A stretch of DNA of 64,000 bases from Algoriphagus yeomjeoni (GCF_003259505.1 NZ_QLLK01000007.1:62001-126000); one strand, 5' to 3'; positions 52,742-62,657 are shown, numbered from the stretch's first letter. Made by a program: numbers and translations. Notes: generated by a model not told the origin, from the sequence alone.

Positions 52742-54451
52742 ATGAATAACAAAGCTATCCTTTCCATCTTTTTGTTCATATTTAGCACAAGTTCTTTTGC
52801 CCAAAATGCCCCTCTTCAGAAAATTACCGATCCTTACTTCAAATTAGTCAGACCAGAATTCAAGGGAAATTTAGCTTTTGAGACTGTCTCTTTTGTGGAG
52901 CAATACTGGAGAGTCGCAGGAAATACTGGTTTTAATAATACGGTGTATCAGATTGCTGAGAAACTGGAAGCTGCGGGGTATATCTTGGAGGAAAAAGCTA
53001 CTGATTCAGACCGCTTGACTTATAGAATCGAAACTAGGGAAATGAGACAACCGACTTGGGAGCCTGTTTCTTCTTCCTTGAAAATAGTGGGAACAGCTGA
53101 AAATCTGCTTTCGTCGGAGACGAACCGAAACATGATTTACATGTATTCGAGCTCCACTCCGAAGGAAGGCGTTCAGGGTGAAGTTATTTACATAGAAAAT
53201 AAAGAAGACTTGGCTTCGACAGAATTGAGTGGGAAAATTCTTTTTTCCGACATGCTCAGCTTCAGAAGCTTGCAAGCTGCTGTAAAAGATAAAGGTGCGC
53301 TTGGCGTATTGACTTATGATATGCCTTCCTATTTGCAAGCAGAGAAAAACGTGACTTCAATTCAGTTTCGAGGCATGAGATATGATGAGAAAAATCCAGC
53401 ATGGGCGATTGCTCTTTCTTTCGAAGCCAAAGAAAAGCTGAAAGCTGAACTCGCGAAAGGCAAAGTAGAAGTTCTGGTGAAAGCCGAAACGAAGATTTAT
53501 GAATCGGAAGAACTCACCGTTGTCGCGAATGTGAAAGGATCGGATTTGCCGCTGGAAAGCCTTGTTTTCTCCGCTCACATCCAAGAACCTGGAGCAAATG
53601 ACAATGCTACGGGCGTGGGGACCCAACTGGAAATGGCGAAAATCACTGCTGAGTTGATGAAGCAAGGCAAACTTGATCTGAAGCGAACCTTAACTTTCCT
53701 CTGGGGAGATGAGATCATTTCGACGAGAAGATATATCGAAGAAAAAGATAAACGAGAAGCTGAAATTAACTGGGGAATCTCCCTGGATATGGTTGGTGAA
53801 AATACGGTTGTAACTGGCGGTACATTTTTGATAGAAAAAATGCCTGACCCTAGCGCCATCTGGACACGTGGAGAAGACAAGCATAGTGAATGGGGCGGTT
53901 CTCCGATGACAGTTGACCAGATGAAACCTCACTATTTGAATGATTTTATCCTCACCAATTTCGAGGCTCAAGGAGAATATGCGAATTGGGTAGTAAAGAC
54001 CAATCCATTCGAAGGAGGATCTGATCATACGCCATTCCTACAGGCTGACATTCCAGGGTTATTGCTTTGGCACTTTACTGATCAGTTTTACCACACGGAT
54101 AACGATCGACTGGATAAAGTCTCTCAGAAAACCATGGTCAATGTGGGCACTGCGGCTTTGGTATCTGCTTTCACTTTGCTAAATGCTGATGATAGAACCG
54201 TAGATCAACTGATGCTTATGATCGCTGCACAGGCCCAAATAAGATTGATGACGGAAGTTCAGCTTAGCAAAAAAGCGATTGCAGACGGTGGGTCCAAAGA
54301 AGATGAGCAACTCATAATCGACACTTGGGCTGATTATTACGCGAAGGCAATGGATTCAATCAAGGATTTGGTGAATGCGGATGATGAAAAAACGCTGAGA
54401 AGAATTGTATTGGCGAGAGAAGGGATAAAGGCTCATGCACCGAAGCTTTAG
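52742..54451 (+). CDS. Secreted M28-family metallopeptidase with PA-domain insert
   Basis: The product has 569 residues with a Sec signal peptide (STSSFAQN). Residues 140-240 look like a PA domain insert. The M28 zinc motifs follow: SAHIQEPGANDNATG (His and Asp), TFLWGDEI (Glu pair), LDMVGE (Asp), GGSDHTPF and FYHTDNDRLD (His). Members are aminopeptidases using two zinc ions. The usual HxD of the first motif is HIQEPGAND here, slightly stretched. Probably periplasmic or secreted peptide scavenging. It stands alone. Confidence 0.82.
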   Translation: MNNKAILSIFLFIFSTSSFAQNAPLQKITDPYFKLVRPEFKGNLAFETVSFVEQYWRVAGNTGFNNTVYQIAEKLEAAGYILEEKATDSDRLTYRIETREMRQPTWEPVSSSLKIVGTAENLLSSETNRNMIYMYSSSTPKEGVQGEVIYIENKEDLASTELSGKILFSDMLSFRSLQAAVKDKGALGVLTYDMPSYLQAEKNVTSIQFRGMRYDEKNPAWAIALSFEAKEKLKAELAKGKVEVLVKAETKIYESEELTVVANVKGSDLPLESLVFSAHIQEPGANDNATGVGTQLEMAKITAELMKQGKLDLKRTLTFLWGDEIISTRRYIEEKDKREAEINWGISLDMVGENTVVTGGTFLIEKMPDPSAIWTRGEDKHSEWGGSPMTVDQMKPHYLNDFILTNFEAQGEYANWVVKTNPFEGGSDHTPFLQADIPGLLLWHFTDQFYHTDNDRLDKVSQKTMVNVGTAALVSAFTLLNADDRTVDQLMLMIAAQAQIRLMTEVQLSKKAIADGGSKEDEQLIIDTWADYYAKAMDSIKDLVNADDEKTLRRIVLAREGIKAHAPKL

Positions 54452-54571
54452 TATTTACTCGCGGCGACGCAGCGGTGCAACGACACTTTCTTCATTGTTA
54501 TTCTCTAAACCCTGTTTTATCTCAACCAAAACTATTGGTTCTCATTATTGGTCATTGAATTTGAAAATTGA

Positions 54572-55579
54572 TCATTGAATTTGCTCGTTTCGAAAAGCTC
54601 GTTTCGGGTTCCCTACCAGCAGCAGATCCCAATCACTTTCATCAAAACCCTGAGCATTTAAAGTCGGCATCAGCTTTTCGAAGATATTAGTAAAGGGCAC
54701 AAAATCTCCTCCATCAGGCTTGGCTGGATCATACCAACCTGCATCGTGGGAAATCAGTACTTGATCTAGAAAACCATTCTTTTTTGCAAAAAGTAATCGC
54801 TCAACATATTCATCTATACTCCAACCTATTCCATCCCAACTGATCCAAACTCCAAGTTTAGCAGCATCCAGATAATTCTGGAAATCCTGCTCAGCCTGCG
54901 CATGAACCCACACAAAAGCTGAAGGGTCCACACCCAAATTTTGAAGGATTTCCACTTCCTGTATCGCAGTCTTCCAAGTTCCCGTATGGGAATAGATTTT
55001 CAAACCCGTTTCCTTAAAAGTCAATCCAGCTGCTCTGACCAATTTCGCATCCATTTCCCTTAAAGGATCCTCCTCATTAACAGATATTTTGATAAAGCCG
55101 GGCTTGATTCCTGTTTTTTCTATCTCATTTTTAAATTCATCTATCCATCTCTCCGACAACTGCTCGGCCGTTTCAGTAAATGCATAATCAGGCAAAAACT
55201 TTCCATTTTGAGTGCCATAAAGTCCAGTATTTGTGATGAGTTGAATTCCGGATTTTTCAGTCAGTTTTTTAAGCAAAACTGGATCCTTTGCCAAATAAGA
55301 AGGTGTGCAGTCAAAAATGGTCTTTACTCCATATTTCTTCACTTCGAGTAAATAAGGCAATACTTTATCGATTACCTCCTCGTGGGAATAGCGATTTGGC
55401 GAAACAGAATCTGCCCCGATAAAATCCACCAGCATATGCTCATGAATCAATGTTAGCCCCATGGAATCTGTCGAAATCAAACCAGAAACAGTATTAATGT
55501 AACTGGTTTCAGAATTAGGCTTGGAGCAGGAAAAAGAAAGGATCAGTAGACTTAGTCCAACTAGTAGAGAATGCTTCAT
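54572..55579 (-). CDS. Phosphotriesterase-family lipoprotein
   Basis: The product has 335 residues with a lipobox LILSFSC (Cys18). The amidohydrolase metal site of PTE-like enzymes is complete: HEH at 46-48, bridging Lys164 (GFIKISV), His198 (IYSHTG), His226 (VWVHAQ) and Asp279 (ISHDAGW). These enzymes hydrolyse lactones or phosphotriesters; the natural substrate is often a lactone. Lipidation places it in the outer membrane, facing the periplasm or the cell exterior. It is followed on the same strand by no close gene. Family firm, substrate unknown. Confidence 0.88.
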   Translation of the reverse strand: MKHSLLVGLSLLILSFSCSKPNSETSYINTVSGLISTDSMGLTLIHEHMLVDFIGADSVSPNRYSHEEVIDKVLPYLLEVKKYGVKTIFDCTPSYLAKDPVLLKKLTEKSGIQLITNTGLYGTQNGKFLPDYAFTETAEQLSERWIDEFKNEIEKTGIKPGFIKISVNEEDPLREMDAKLVRAAGLTFKETGLKIYSHTGTWKTAIQEVEILQNLGVDPSAFVWVHAQAEQDFQNYLDAAKLGVWISWDGIGWSIDEYVERLLFAKKNGFLDQVLISHDAGWYDPAKPDGGDFVPFTNIFEKLMPTLNAQGFDESDWDLLLVGNPKRAFRNEQIQ

Positions 55580-55646
55580 TTAATAAATCTAAGCAACTAC
55601 TCCCCGCAATGCCAAGAGATTTACAGCTTGATTTACGCTAGACTCC

Positions 55647-56345
55647 TTATTTTAAAGAAGACATTCCTCCGTCTATGTGCAATATCTGCCCAGTGACCCA
55701 AGATGACTTATCATCCAAAAGAAACAAAGTAGCTTCTGCGATATCCTCAGGAGTACCTATTCTACCTAAAGGATGTCTCTTATCTGAAGCAGCACGTTTT
55801 TCATCACTGCTCACCAATTGCTTTGCTAGCGGAGTATCCGTCAGAGAAGGAGCGATAGCATTTACTCTGATGCTATTCGGTGCCCATTCTGCTGCCAAGG
55901 ATCTAGCTAATCCTTCAATAGCTCCTTTTGCAGATGCTATCCCAGCATGAAACCCCATTCCAGTTTGCACTGCAACAGTACTGTATAAAACCACAGAGCC
56001 TTTACCTGATTTTTTCAGGCCTTTCATACAGGCCTGAAGGGTTTTGACAGCTCCAAAAAAATTAACATCCATCTCGGCTTTAAAATCCTCCATAGAGATT
56101 CTGTGAAATGGTTTCAAATTGATCGAACCCGGACAGTAAACAAGGCCATCGATTACTTCAGGCAAATCTTGCAGTTCTGCACTTTCATCTGTTATATCGA
56201 TTTTATTTTTCCCTTCACCGCTTCGGGAATAGAGAAACAGATTTACTTCTTCCTTATCTGCTAATTCTGCTACAGCTTTACCGATTCCTGAATTCCCTCC
56301 GATGATGACAATATTCTTTCCTTTCATTGCTTTTTCTTTTCTCAT
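55647..56345 (-). CDS. SDR-family protein lacking the catalytic Tyr
   Basis: The product has 232 residues (ATG at 56345; an ATG six codons later is also possible). A short-chain dehydrogenase fold with the cofactor loop IIGGNSGIGKA (14-24), VYCPGSI in place of the usual NNAG, Ser122 (LYSTVAV) and Lys140 (ASAKGA). The Tyr expected four residues before the Lys is Ile136, so the catalytic Tyr is missing. HPLGRIGTPEDIA and GQILHIDGGMSS are normal C-terminal SDR features. Either another residue replaces Tyr or the protein no longer has classic dehydrogenase activity. Confidence 0.85.
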   Translation of the reverse strand: MRKEKAMKGKNIVIIGGNSGIGKAVAELADKEEVNLFLYSRSGEGKNKIDITDESAELQDLPEVIDGLVYCPGSINLKPFHRISMEDFKAEMDVNFFGAVKTLQACMKGLKKSGKGSVVLYSTVAVQTGMGFHAGIASAKGAIEGLARSLAAEWAPNSIRVNAIAPSLTDTPLAKQLVSSDEKRAASDKRHPLGRIGTPEDIAEATLFLLDDKSSWVTGQILHIDGGMSSLK

Positions 56346-56382
56346 TAAAGCAGTTTGAACGGACTATTGTTTGAAATTTATC

Positions 56383-57516
56383 CTATTTCAACTCATAAAA
56401 ATAAATGGTCTGGACGTCCTTTTCCACAGCTTCTGGGTCCTCACCTGGCTTAGCATAGGAATACAGCACATTGCGTACAGAGTTGAGATTTACATCCCAT
56501 GTTCCTTCCCAGAGTTTTTCTTCATCTTGAAATATCTGATAGTAAGTTCTGCTTTTATATTTTTTCTCCAAAGCCATATACCGCTCATCACCTATGACAT
56601 TTCTCGGTAATGCATCTACCTCCTCTTGTGGCACAGCTCCTTCGAACATGGCAACTAAATGATCATTTGAAAAGGTGAAACCGATGTACTGAGAGCCTGC
56701 TAGGTCATTGAAGAAACTATCAAAATTTTGTGTGGAAGCTGTTGGCAAAGTCTGCTTATATTCTTTAGGAGGACTCAATTCCCATGAAGACTTCAATTTT
56801 AATTCAGGAAAATTATACACATATATTTCTGGGGAATTTGGGAAAAGCACAAACATTTCATCCTTTCTAAACTGTACAATTGGATCCAAACTAAGAAACA
56901 TGCCATTATGAATTGCCGGCTGGCTTTCCTTGGGAAGAGAATCTGCACTTAAGCGCTCTAAAGAAGCTAAATCCCTTATTGTCAATAAGGGGTAGGAAAT
57001 ATTAAGGACTCCTGAATTATAAACTTTATCCATGTCCTCAACTTCCACAGAAAATGTATACAAATAATTTCCATATGATTGAGCAGCTCTATTTTTACCT
57101 GATTTTCTGGTTAACAACGTAAACTCCAAAGGATTGCTCTCCTTCAAGCTAAAGTTGAGATCATACCTGAAATATTCTGAACTTGTAGTCAGCAGAATTT
57201 CATCATTTCCTGAAAAATTCGCCGTATAGAAATACGATGACTTGTAATTATTTTTTCCATCCCCCGTTCGGTTAGCTCTCATCAATATTTCTCCTGAACT
57301 ATCGACTCTCAAAAACTCATTGGTTTTGAAATCATAAAACAGATACTCGGAATGATCTTCCTTCACATCTATCAGAGCTAATTGGGTAAGGTTATCTATC
57401 ACCAAACTATCGGTAATCACCAATTCGGGAATATAGGCTTTCGATTGCGTTTCTTGTGTCTTTTCGCTGCAGGCTAGAAGTCCTGCGAAAAGAAGTAGGA
57501 GTAAAAAGTTCTTCAT
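56383..57516 (-). CDS. DUF4221-type lipoprotein, propeller-like
   Basis: The product has 377 residues with lipobox AGLLAC (Cys16). The mature part is beta-rich with repeated strand pairs (YLFYDFKTNEFLRVDSSGEIL, YRYDLNFSLKE-like, FVLFPNSPEIYVYNFPELKL), which suggests a beta-propeller. The family is common in Bacteroidota and is often called DUF4221 or 6-bladed beta-propeller; the former name is from memory. Function unknown. It is 37 bases upstream of the SDR gene and could be transcribed with it. Confidence 0.7.
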   Translation of the reverse strand: MKNFLLLLLFAGLLACSEKTQETQSKAYIPELVITDSLVIDNLTQLALIDVKEDHSEYLFYDFKTNEFLRVDSSGEILMRANRTGDGKNNYKSSYFYTANFSGNDEILLTTSSEYFRYDLNFSLKESNPLEFTLLTRKSGKNRAAQSYGNYLYTFSVEVEDMDKVYNSGVLNISYPLLTIRDLASLERLSADSLPKESQPAIHNGMFLSLDPIVQFRKDEMFVLFPNSPEIYVYNFPELKLKSSWELSPPKEYKQTLPTASTQNFDSFFNDLAGSQYIGFTFSNDHLVAMFEGAVPQEEVDALPRNVIGDERYMALEKKYKSRTYYQIFQDEEKLWEGTWDVNLNSVRNVLYSYAKPGEDPEAVEKDVQTIYFYELK

Positions 57517-57885
57517 AGGTGTGGTTTACTAACAATTTAGATTTTCCGATAATTCGCAGTAGGTAAAGTAGTCAAATTTTTGAAAAACTAGTTTATTACC
57601 TCTTCCATATCAATTCAATGAGTTATCACCGAGTCCAAAGCACACTGAGATTGCCCCAAAGTTGAAAAAAGCTCAGCCAAGATTCCCTAAAAATAATCAA
57701 ATAAAAGGACCCCATTCATTAGGCCATTTTGACGAAATTAGAATATTCACAAATTAGCTGTTTTAGACTAAATCTTTGTGTCCGTTAATTGATTCACTAG
57801 ATTTAAACTTCAATTTGAGTGCTACTTGTGTCTCATGATAAATCTCTGAGTTAAAAAACTCTCTAATAAAAATAAGCTTATAGCT
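57517..57885. other. Divergent intergenic region without a recognised gene
   Basis: 369 bases between the DUF4221 and GH115 genes. No ORF, tRNA, repeat or terminator stands out. A near-match to a plus-strand -7 box (TAAATCTTTG, two bases too wide) occurs at about 57770. It presumably holds the promoters of both genes. Confidence 0.5.
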
Positions 57886-60345
57886 ATGAAAAAGTATATT
57901 TTTCACCTGTTAGTAATATTTTCATTTTCATGTAATTCAGATACTAGCGAGTATTTTGTCATCGATAAAAATTCATCCAACAGGTCCATTTTCATCAGCG
58001 AAGATTCCGATGAATTGGTGAAATGGGCAGCTAATGACCTTGCAGAGGACTTAGAGTTCATACTCGGAACAGAAGTTACAATTAGTTATACTGATAAATT
58101 CAATCCAGAGGACAAAGGAATTTATATAGGGAAGTTTGATGATCCATTAATTGAATCCTTACCCGAAAAGCTCAATAGAAATTTAAACGGTGAATGGGAA
58201 AAATTCCTTATCAATAAGCATGAGGAAAATCTCTTCATAGTGGGCAGCGACATTAGAGGCACTGTATATGGGATCTTTGAACTTGCAGAGCGAATCGGTA
58301 TATCACCGTGGAAATGGTGGGCAGATGTCCATCCTGAGAAAAGTGAAGGGGTCGAATTGAAATTGCCTATCGGAGGAATTGAAGCTAGTCCATCCGTGCA
58401 GTACAGAGGGATTTTTTTGAACGACGAAGATTGGGGATTACAACCTTGGGCAGCTAATACCTTCGAACCAGAAACTGGAGATATTGGCCCCAAAACATAC
58501 GAAAAGATCTTTCAATTGCTGCTTCGCCTGAAGGCTAACACTATATGGCCAGCGATGCATCCTTCCACTAAGGCCTTTTTTAGCATTCCAGGAAATCGGG
58601 AAATGGCCGAAAAGTATCACATTTCCATAGGTACCTCACATGCTGAACCCATGCTCCGAAACAATGTGGATGAGTGGGATGAGGAAATTTATGGTGATTT
58701 CAATTATTTCACCAACAGTGAAAACGTCAAGCAGTATTGGCAAGAACGAATTACACAAGCCAAAAATGGGAACAACATTATTAGCATGGGCATGCGGGGA
58801 ATCCATGATTCAGGAATGCAAGGAAATGCTACTCAAAAAGAGCGAGTTGAACTTCTAGAACAAATTTTTCAGGATCAGCGGAGTATTTTGTCAAGCACAA
58901 TCGATAAGGCCATCGAAGAAATCCCTCAGGCATTTACAATCTACAAGGAAGTATTGGATCTGTACAATGATGGCTTACAAGTTCCAGAGGACATCACGTT
59001 GGTATGGACCGATGACAATTATGGCTACATACGGAGATTAAGTGATGAGAAAGAACAAAGTAGAAAAGGTGGCAGCGGTGTATATTATCATTTGAGCTAT
59101 TGGGGTAGACCTCATGATCACCTCTGGCTCTCTACCACACAGCCTGGTTTGATTTGGTATGAAATGACCAGAGCCTATCAAAACGGAGCCAAAAAACTAT
59201 GGATTGCCAATGTAGGAGATATTAAGCCTGCTGAATACGATATAGAGTTTTTCCTAGACCTAGCCTGGGACATCAATAGCATCTCTGAAACTACCATAAA
59301 TTCCCATTTGAAGGCTTGGAGTTCTCGAGAGTTTGGGGAAGCCCATGGGGAAGAGATCGCCAAGATCTTTGCGGAATATTATCGTTTGGCATTTCTACGC
59401 AAACCCGAATATATGGGATGGAGCCAAACTGAGCCGACCACCACAACAAGGATCACGGAGTTTAACTCCGAGGAAGCAAACCGCAGACTAGAAGCTTATG
59501 CTAAGCTGGTTGAAAAAGTAAATGCGATAAAGTCTTCCCTATCCAAAGAGCGTCTTAACGCCTATTTCCAATTAGTAGAATACCCAATAAAAGGCGCTGC
59601 GCTAATGAATGAGAAATTTATCCTTGCTCAGGAATCATACCTCAATACAACTAGTGAACTAAAGGATAAACTCGCGAAGCAATCGCAACAAGCATACGAT
59701 AATATTGTTGTGCTTACCGAAGAATATAACCTTAAAATCAGCAATGGTAAGTGGAATAAAATGATGTCTATGCATCCTCGAGACCTACCTGTTTTCTCCA
59801 TGCCAAACTATCATCAGACAGACCTCTTGCCTGAGAGCAAAAATACAGCAGGAGATCCCACTCTTTCTCCGCCTATTTTTATGCAGGGAAATGAATATTC
59901 TAACGCCCAAGGTGCAGCCAATTACCAATGGAAAGCAGTGGAAGGATTAGGCTATAGCAATGCCGCTATGACGCTATTCCCTTTTGCAAACCTGCTATTT
60001 GAATCAGAAAAACCATTCTTGGAATATCAATTTGACCTGCAAAATCCAGGAAAGTATGTGGTGGAACTGCGATTATTACCTACTCATTCAAACAATTTTG
60101 ATCAGAAGATATGGGTATCAATCGATGATCAGGATCCCAAAGAGTACTCTTTAAATACTCGTGGAAGAACTGAAGAGTGGAAGGAAAATGTACTGAGGAA
60201 TTTTGTAAAAGTGACTTACCCGATCCTCATTGATAAACCAGAGAAACACAGTCTGAAAATATCAGTCAATCAAGTTGGAATAGTACTAGATCAACTTGCT
60301 ATTAGTCAAGAGGGGCAGGAGAAATTCTATGAAATAGTGAAATGA
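57886..60345 (+). CDS. GH115-family alpha-glucuronidase lipoprotein
   Basis: The product has 819 residues with a lipobox IFSFSC (Cys16). An N-terminal alpha/beta domain (SDELVKWAANDLAEDLE) is followed by the GH115 TIM barrel: PSVQYRGIFLNDEDWGLQPW, LLRLKANTIWPAMHP, IGTSHAEPMLRNN, TLVWTDDNYGYIRR and GVYYHLSYWGRP. A helical bundle and a C-terminal beta domain (YVVELRLLPTHS) complete the family's shape. GH115 removes 4-O-methylglucuronic acid from xylan side chains. Lipidation suggests the cell surface or the periplasmic face of the outer membrane. No other xylan genes lie nearby, so it acts outside a visible utilisation locus. Confidence 0.92.
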   Translation: MKKYIFHLLVIFSFSCNSDTSEYFVIDKNSSNRSIFISEDSDELVKWAANDLAEDLEFILGTEVTISYTDKFNPEDKGIYIGKFDDPLIESLPEKLNRNLNGEWEKFLINKHEENLFIVGSDIRGTVYGIFELAERIGISPWKWWADVHPEKSEGVELKLPIGGIEASPSVQYRGIFLNDEDWGLQPWAANTFEPETGDIGPKTYEKIFQLLLRLKANTIWPAMHPSTKAFFSIPGNREMAEKYHISIGTSHAEPMLRNNVDEWDEEIYGDFNYFTNSENVKQYWQERITQAKNGNNIISMGMRGIHDSGMQGNATQKERVELLEQIFQDQRSILSSTIDKAIEEIPQAFTIYKEVLDLYNDGLQVPEDITLVWTDDNYGYIRRLSDEKEQSRKGGSGVYYHLSYWGRPHDHLWLSTTQPGLIWYEMTRAYQNGAKKLWIANVGDIKPAEYDIEFFLDLAWDINSISETTINSHLKAWSSREFGEAHGEEIAKIFAEYYRLAFLRKPEYMGWSQTEPTTTTRITEFNSEEANRRLEAYAKLVEKVNAIKSSLSKERLNAYFQLVEYPIKGAALMNEKFILAQESYLNTTSELKDKLAKQSQQAYDNIVVLTEEYNLKISNGKWNKMMSMHPRDLPVFSMPNYHQTDLLPESKNTAGDPTLSPPIFMQGNEYSNAQGAANYQWKAVEGLGYSNAAMTLFPFANLLFESEKPFLEYQFDLQNPGKYVVELRLLPTHSNNFDQKIWVSIDDQDPKEYSLNTRGRTEEWKENVLRNFVKVTYPILIDKPEKHSLKISVNQVGIVLDQLAISQEGQEKFYEIVK

Positions 60346-60540
60346 CAGAATGACCAACAGCTTCATACAGCACCTACCTTAAAATCCCAACTTCGCCCAA
60401 AGGAATGTCTACCTTATTGACCAGAAAGGAATAGTATGATAGTACTATCTAGAGACAAAACCAGTCCTACCCCTTGCTAGGCAAGACAATAAACCCAGCG
60501 CTCCTTCGCGCTTTCTTCGAGTCCTTTGTTGTAAAAAAAT

Positions 60541-60568
60541 AAAAAAACCGAGCCTCTTAGCTCGGTTT
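60541..60568 (-). terminator. Intrinsic terminator of queD-folE
   Basis: Stem AAACCGAGC/GCTCGGTTT with a six-base loop; the A-run at 60532-60547 gives the minus-strand T-run. It does not serve the GH115 gene equally well. Confidence 0.85.
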
Positions 60569-60591
60569 CATGTTGGTTCTTGCTTTCTAAA

Positions 60592-61296
60592 TTATTTTTC
60601 AAGACTAATGTATTTCAAAAACTCATTTCTGGATTGCTCGTCCTTCTCAAATTTACCTGAATAGAAAGAGGTCAGAGTAGAACTTGTCGTATCCTTCACA
60701 CCCCTAGAGCTCACGCACATGTGATCTGCATCCATGATCACGGCCACATCATCTGTGCCTAGCGCTTCTACTAGTTCGTTTCCGATCTGCATGGTCAGCC
60801 GCTCCTGAACTTGCGGGCGCTGCGAAAAATACTGCACAATTCGGTTGATTTTTGATAGTCCGATTACGCTTCCATTAGATATATAAGCGACATGAGCTTT
60901 GCCATGGATCGGCACGAAGTGATGCTCGCAGTGGGAAAAGAAGGTGATATTCTTCTCCACGAGCATTTCATTGTATTTATATTTATTTTCAAAAAGCTTT
61001 GCCAGTGGCTTATTCTTTGGATTTAATCCGCTGAAAACCTCTTTCACATACATCTTTGCTACACGATGTGGAGTTCCTTTCAGACTGTCATCAGTGAGAT
61101 CCAATCCCATGATATGCATGATTTCTCTGAAATGCTTCTCAATCAATTCGACTTTCAGCTCATCATCCATTTCGAAAGCATCTTCTCGAAGTGGAGTTTC
61201 CAGGGAAGTTCCCACATGCTCATCTCCAATATCCTCAGCAGATGCTCTTGCGATATTAATTCCCATCGTATTCAACAAAGTTTCTTTCTGTTTCAT
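60592..61296 (-). CDS. folE: GTP cyclohydrolase I
   Basis: The product has 234 residues (ATG 61296, or ATG 61266, which shortens the overlap). It makes dihydroneopterin triphosphate from GTP. Zinc and GTP site: FFSHCEHHFVPIHGKAHVAYI (given in parts: SHCEHH, PIHGKAHVAY), then VIGLSKINRIV, RPQVQERLT and HMCVSSRGV. It overlaps the end of queD by 41 bases, or 11 with the shorter start. Its product feeds both folate (folP in this window) and, through QueD, queuosine. The N-terminal 45 residues are a variable extension. Confidence 0.96.
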   Translation of the reverse strand: MKQKETLLNTMGINIARASAEDIGDEHVGTSLETPLREDAFEMDDELKVELIEKHFREIMHIMGLDLTDDSLKGTPHRVAKMYVKEVFSGLNPKNKPLAKLFENKYKYNEMLVEKNITFFSHCEHHFVPIHGKAHVAYISNGSVIGLSKINRIVQYFSQRPQVQERLTMQIGNELVEALGTDDVAVIMDADHMCVSSRGVKDTTSSTLTSFYSGKFEKDEQSRNEFLKYISLEK

Positions 61297-61666
61297 AAAG
61301 TCGAATTGTTAACTCGAATTTTCGATCAATTTTTTCCCTTAAAATATTCCAAACAACCACTGCAATATTCTCAGCGGTTGGGTTAAGTTCTTTGAATTCA
61401 TCGGTATCCAGGTTTAAATTTTTGTGATCTAATTTTCTTAAGACATGCTCTTTGATCAAATCGCTGAGCACTTTCATATCGTAAACATATCCAGTTCGCG
61501 GATCTACTTCCCCTCTCAATTTTACGATCAATTCATAGTTGTGACCATGAAAATGGGGATTATTGCACTTACCAAAAACAGATTGATTTTGTTCGTCAGA
61601 CCACTCAGGGTTATGAAGACGATGCGCTGCGTTGAAATGTTCTTTTCTATAAACTGATACTTTCAT
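61256..61666 (-). CDS. queD: 6-carboxytetrahydropterin synthase (QueD / 6-pyruvoyl-tetrahydropterin synthase family)
   Basis: The product has 136 residues. Zinc ligands are His15 (FNAAHRL), His40 and His42 (FHGHNY), the catalytic Cys is Cys34 (FGKCNNP), and LDHKNLN holds the catalytic Asp-His pair. It uses the FolE product, an early step toward queuosine in bacteria. It is the first gene of the pair, with a full promoter about 100 bases upstream. Confidence 0.92.
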   Translation of the reverse strand: MKVSVYRKEHFNAAHRLHNPEWSDEQNQSVFGKCNNPHFHGHNYELIVKLRGEVDPRTGYVYDMKVLSDLIKEHVLRKLDHKNLNLDTDEFKELNPTAENIAVVVWNILREKIDRKFELTIRLYETERNFVEYDGN

Positions 61667-61772
61667 TGATTGCTGAAACAGCCACTTTTCTGTTTTTGTT
61701 TGAATTATTTTTCTTTTTATCTGTTAGACAACTGGTATGGGTCTGCTTTACAGCTTATTAATTTTGGGAACG

Positions 61773-61802
61773 CAAAATTACAGAATAATATGTGGTACCA
61801 AA
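61773..61802 (-). promoter_or_regulatory. Full Bacteroidota promoter for queD-folE
   Basis: Minus-strand TTTG (61802-61799) and TAATTTTG (61780-61773) with 18 bases between: a complete TTTG/TAnnTTTG match. Predicted start about 61766, leader about 100 bases. No riboswitch was recognised in the leader; the rest of the 295-base gap 61667-61961 holds no gene I support. Confidence 0.7.
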
Positions 61803-61961
61803 ATCGACTGTAGAACTCATCAAGCCAAGACAAGAACGGATAAAGCTATTGAGAAGGTTCCCGAAACCAAATGATGAATTTAATGATCAAAATCATAAGA
61901 GACTGATCAATTCCTCGTTTGTCCTCATAGGTTATCCTCTTAACTTTACATTATTACCCAA

Positions 61962-62657
61962 ATGCTTATGCTTTCACAAACTCTTGCGATTACCTTCCTC
62001 CTATTCATAGGAATTTTCCCCAATCCAGATTTCAAAGAAAACAGCTTATATCCAGTTACTTCCATCAACCCAGTCTCGGTGACTTATGATGCTTTAATTG
62101 CCAAAAATGGAGTTTTACCTTCTGAGGAAGTTTTCAATTTGGCTATCCAAGGATGGGACAAAATGAAAGATAATCTCAAGTCAAAAATACTGACAGTAAT
62201 TGATTTCAGCCTTCCATCTACGGCAAAAAGAATGTGGATTATAGATCCTGAAAAAGGCGAAATTCTTTTAAATTCTGTGGTTTCTCACGGAAGAAACTCA
62301 GGAGATTTGATGGCAAAAACTTTCTCAAATATTCCAGAATCCTTCAAAAGTAGCCTTGGTTTTTACAAGACTGCCGAAACATATTCAGGTAAACATGGCT
62401 ATTCTCTTCGACTTGATGGACTAGAAAAAGGCTTCAATGATCAAGCAAGAAACCGGGCAATTGTGATTCATGGTGCTGATTATGCCAAAGAGGATTTTGC
62501 TAAGTCTGTCGGTAGATTGGGAAGAAGTCTAGGTTGTCCAGCACTTCCTACCGAGCTTTCTGCACAAGCTATAGATCTCATCAAAGATGGTTCTTTACTT
62601 TTTATCTTCGGAAAAGACGACAATTACTTAGCCAAATCAAGCCTCATTAAGGCTTGA
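61962..62657 (+). CDS. YkuD_2-type murein L,D-transpeptidase-like protein
   Basis: The product has 231 residues with a hydrophobic N-terminal segment (4-19) acting as signal or anchor. The catalytic domain shows KRMWIIDPEKGEILLNSVVSHGR (in parts: MWIIDPEKGE, NSVVSHGRNSGD), VIHGADYA with His170, and GRSLGCPALP with Cys192. This is the YkuD_2 family, related to L,D-transpeptidases that crosslink peptidoglycan or attach proteins. Its end overlaps the convergent transpeptidase gene by 21 bases. Confidence 0.9.
   Translation: MLMLSQTLAITFLLFIGIFPNPDFKENSLYPVTSINPVSVTYDALIAKNGVLPSEEVFNLAIQGWDKMKDNLKSKILTVIDFSLPSTAKRMWIIDPEKGEILLNSVVSHGRNSGDLMAKTFSNIPESFKSSLGFYKTAETYSGKHGYSLRLDGLEKGFNDQARNRAIVIHGADYAKEDFAKSVGRLGRSLGCPALPTELSAQAIDLIKDGSLLFIFGKDDNYLAKSSLIKA

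Noticed and set aside
61792..62010. Small plus-strand frame overlapping the YkuD_2 start
   Set aside because: Overlaps the promoter and the true gene in another frame, with no recognisable protein features.
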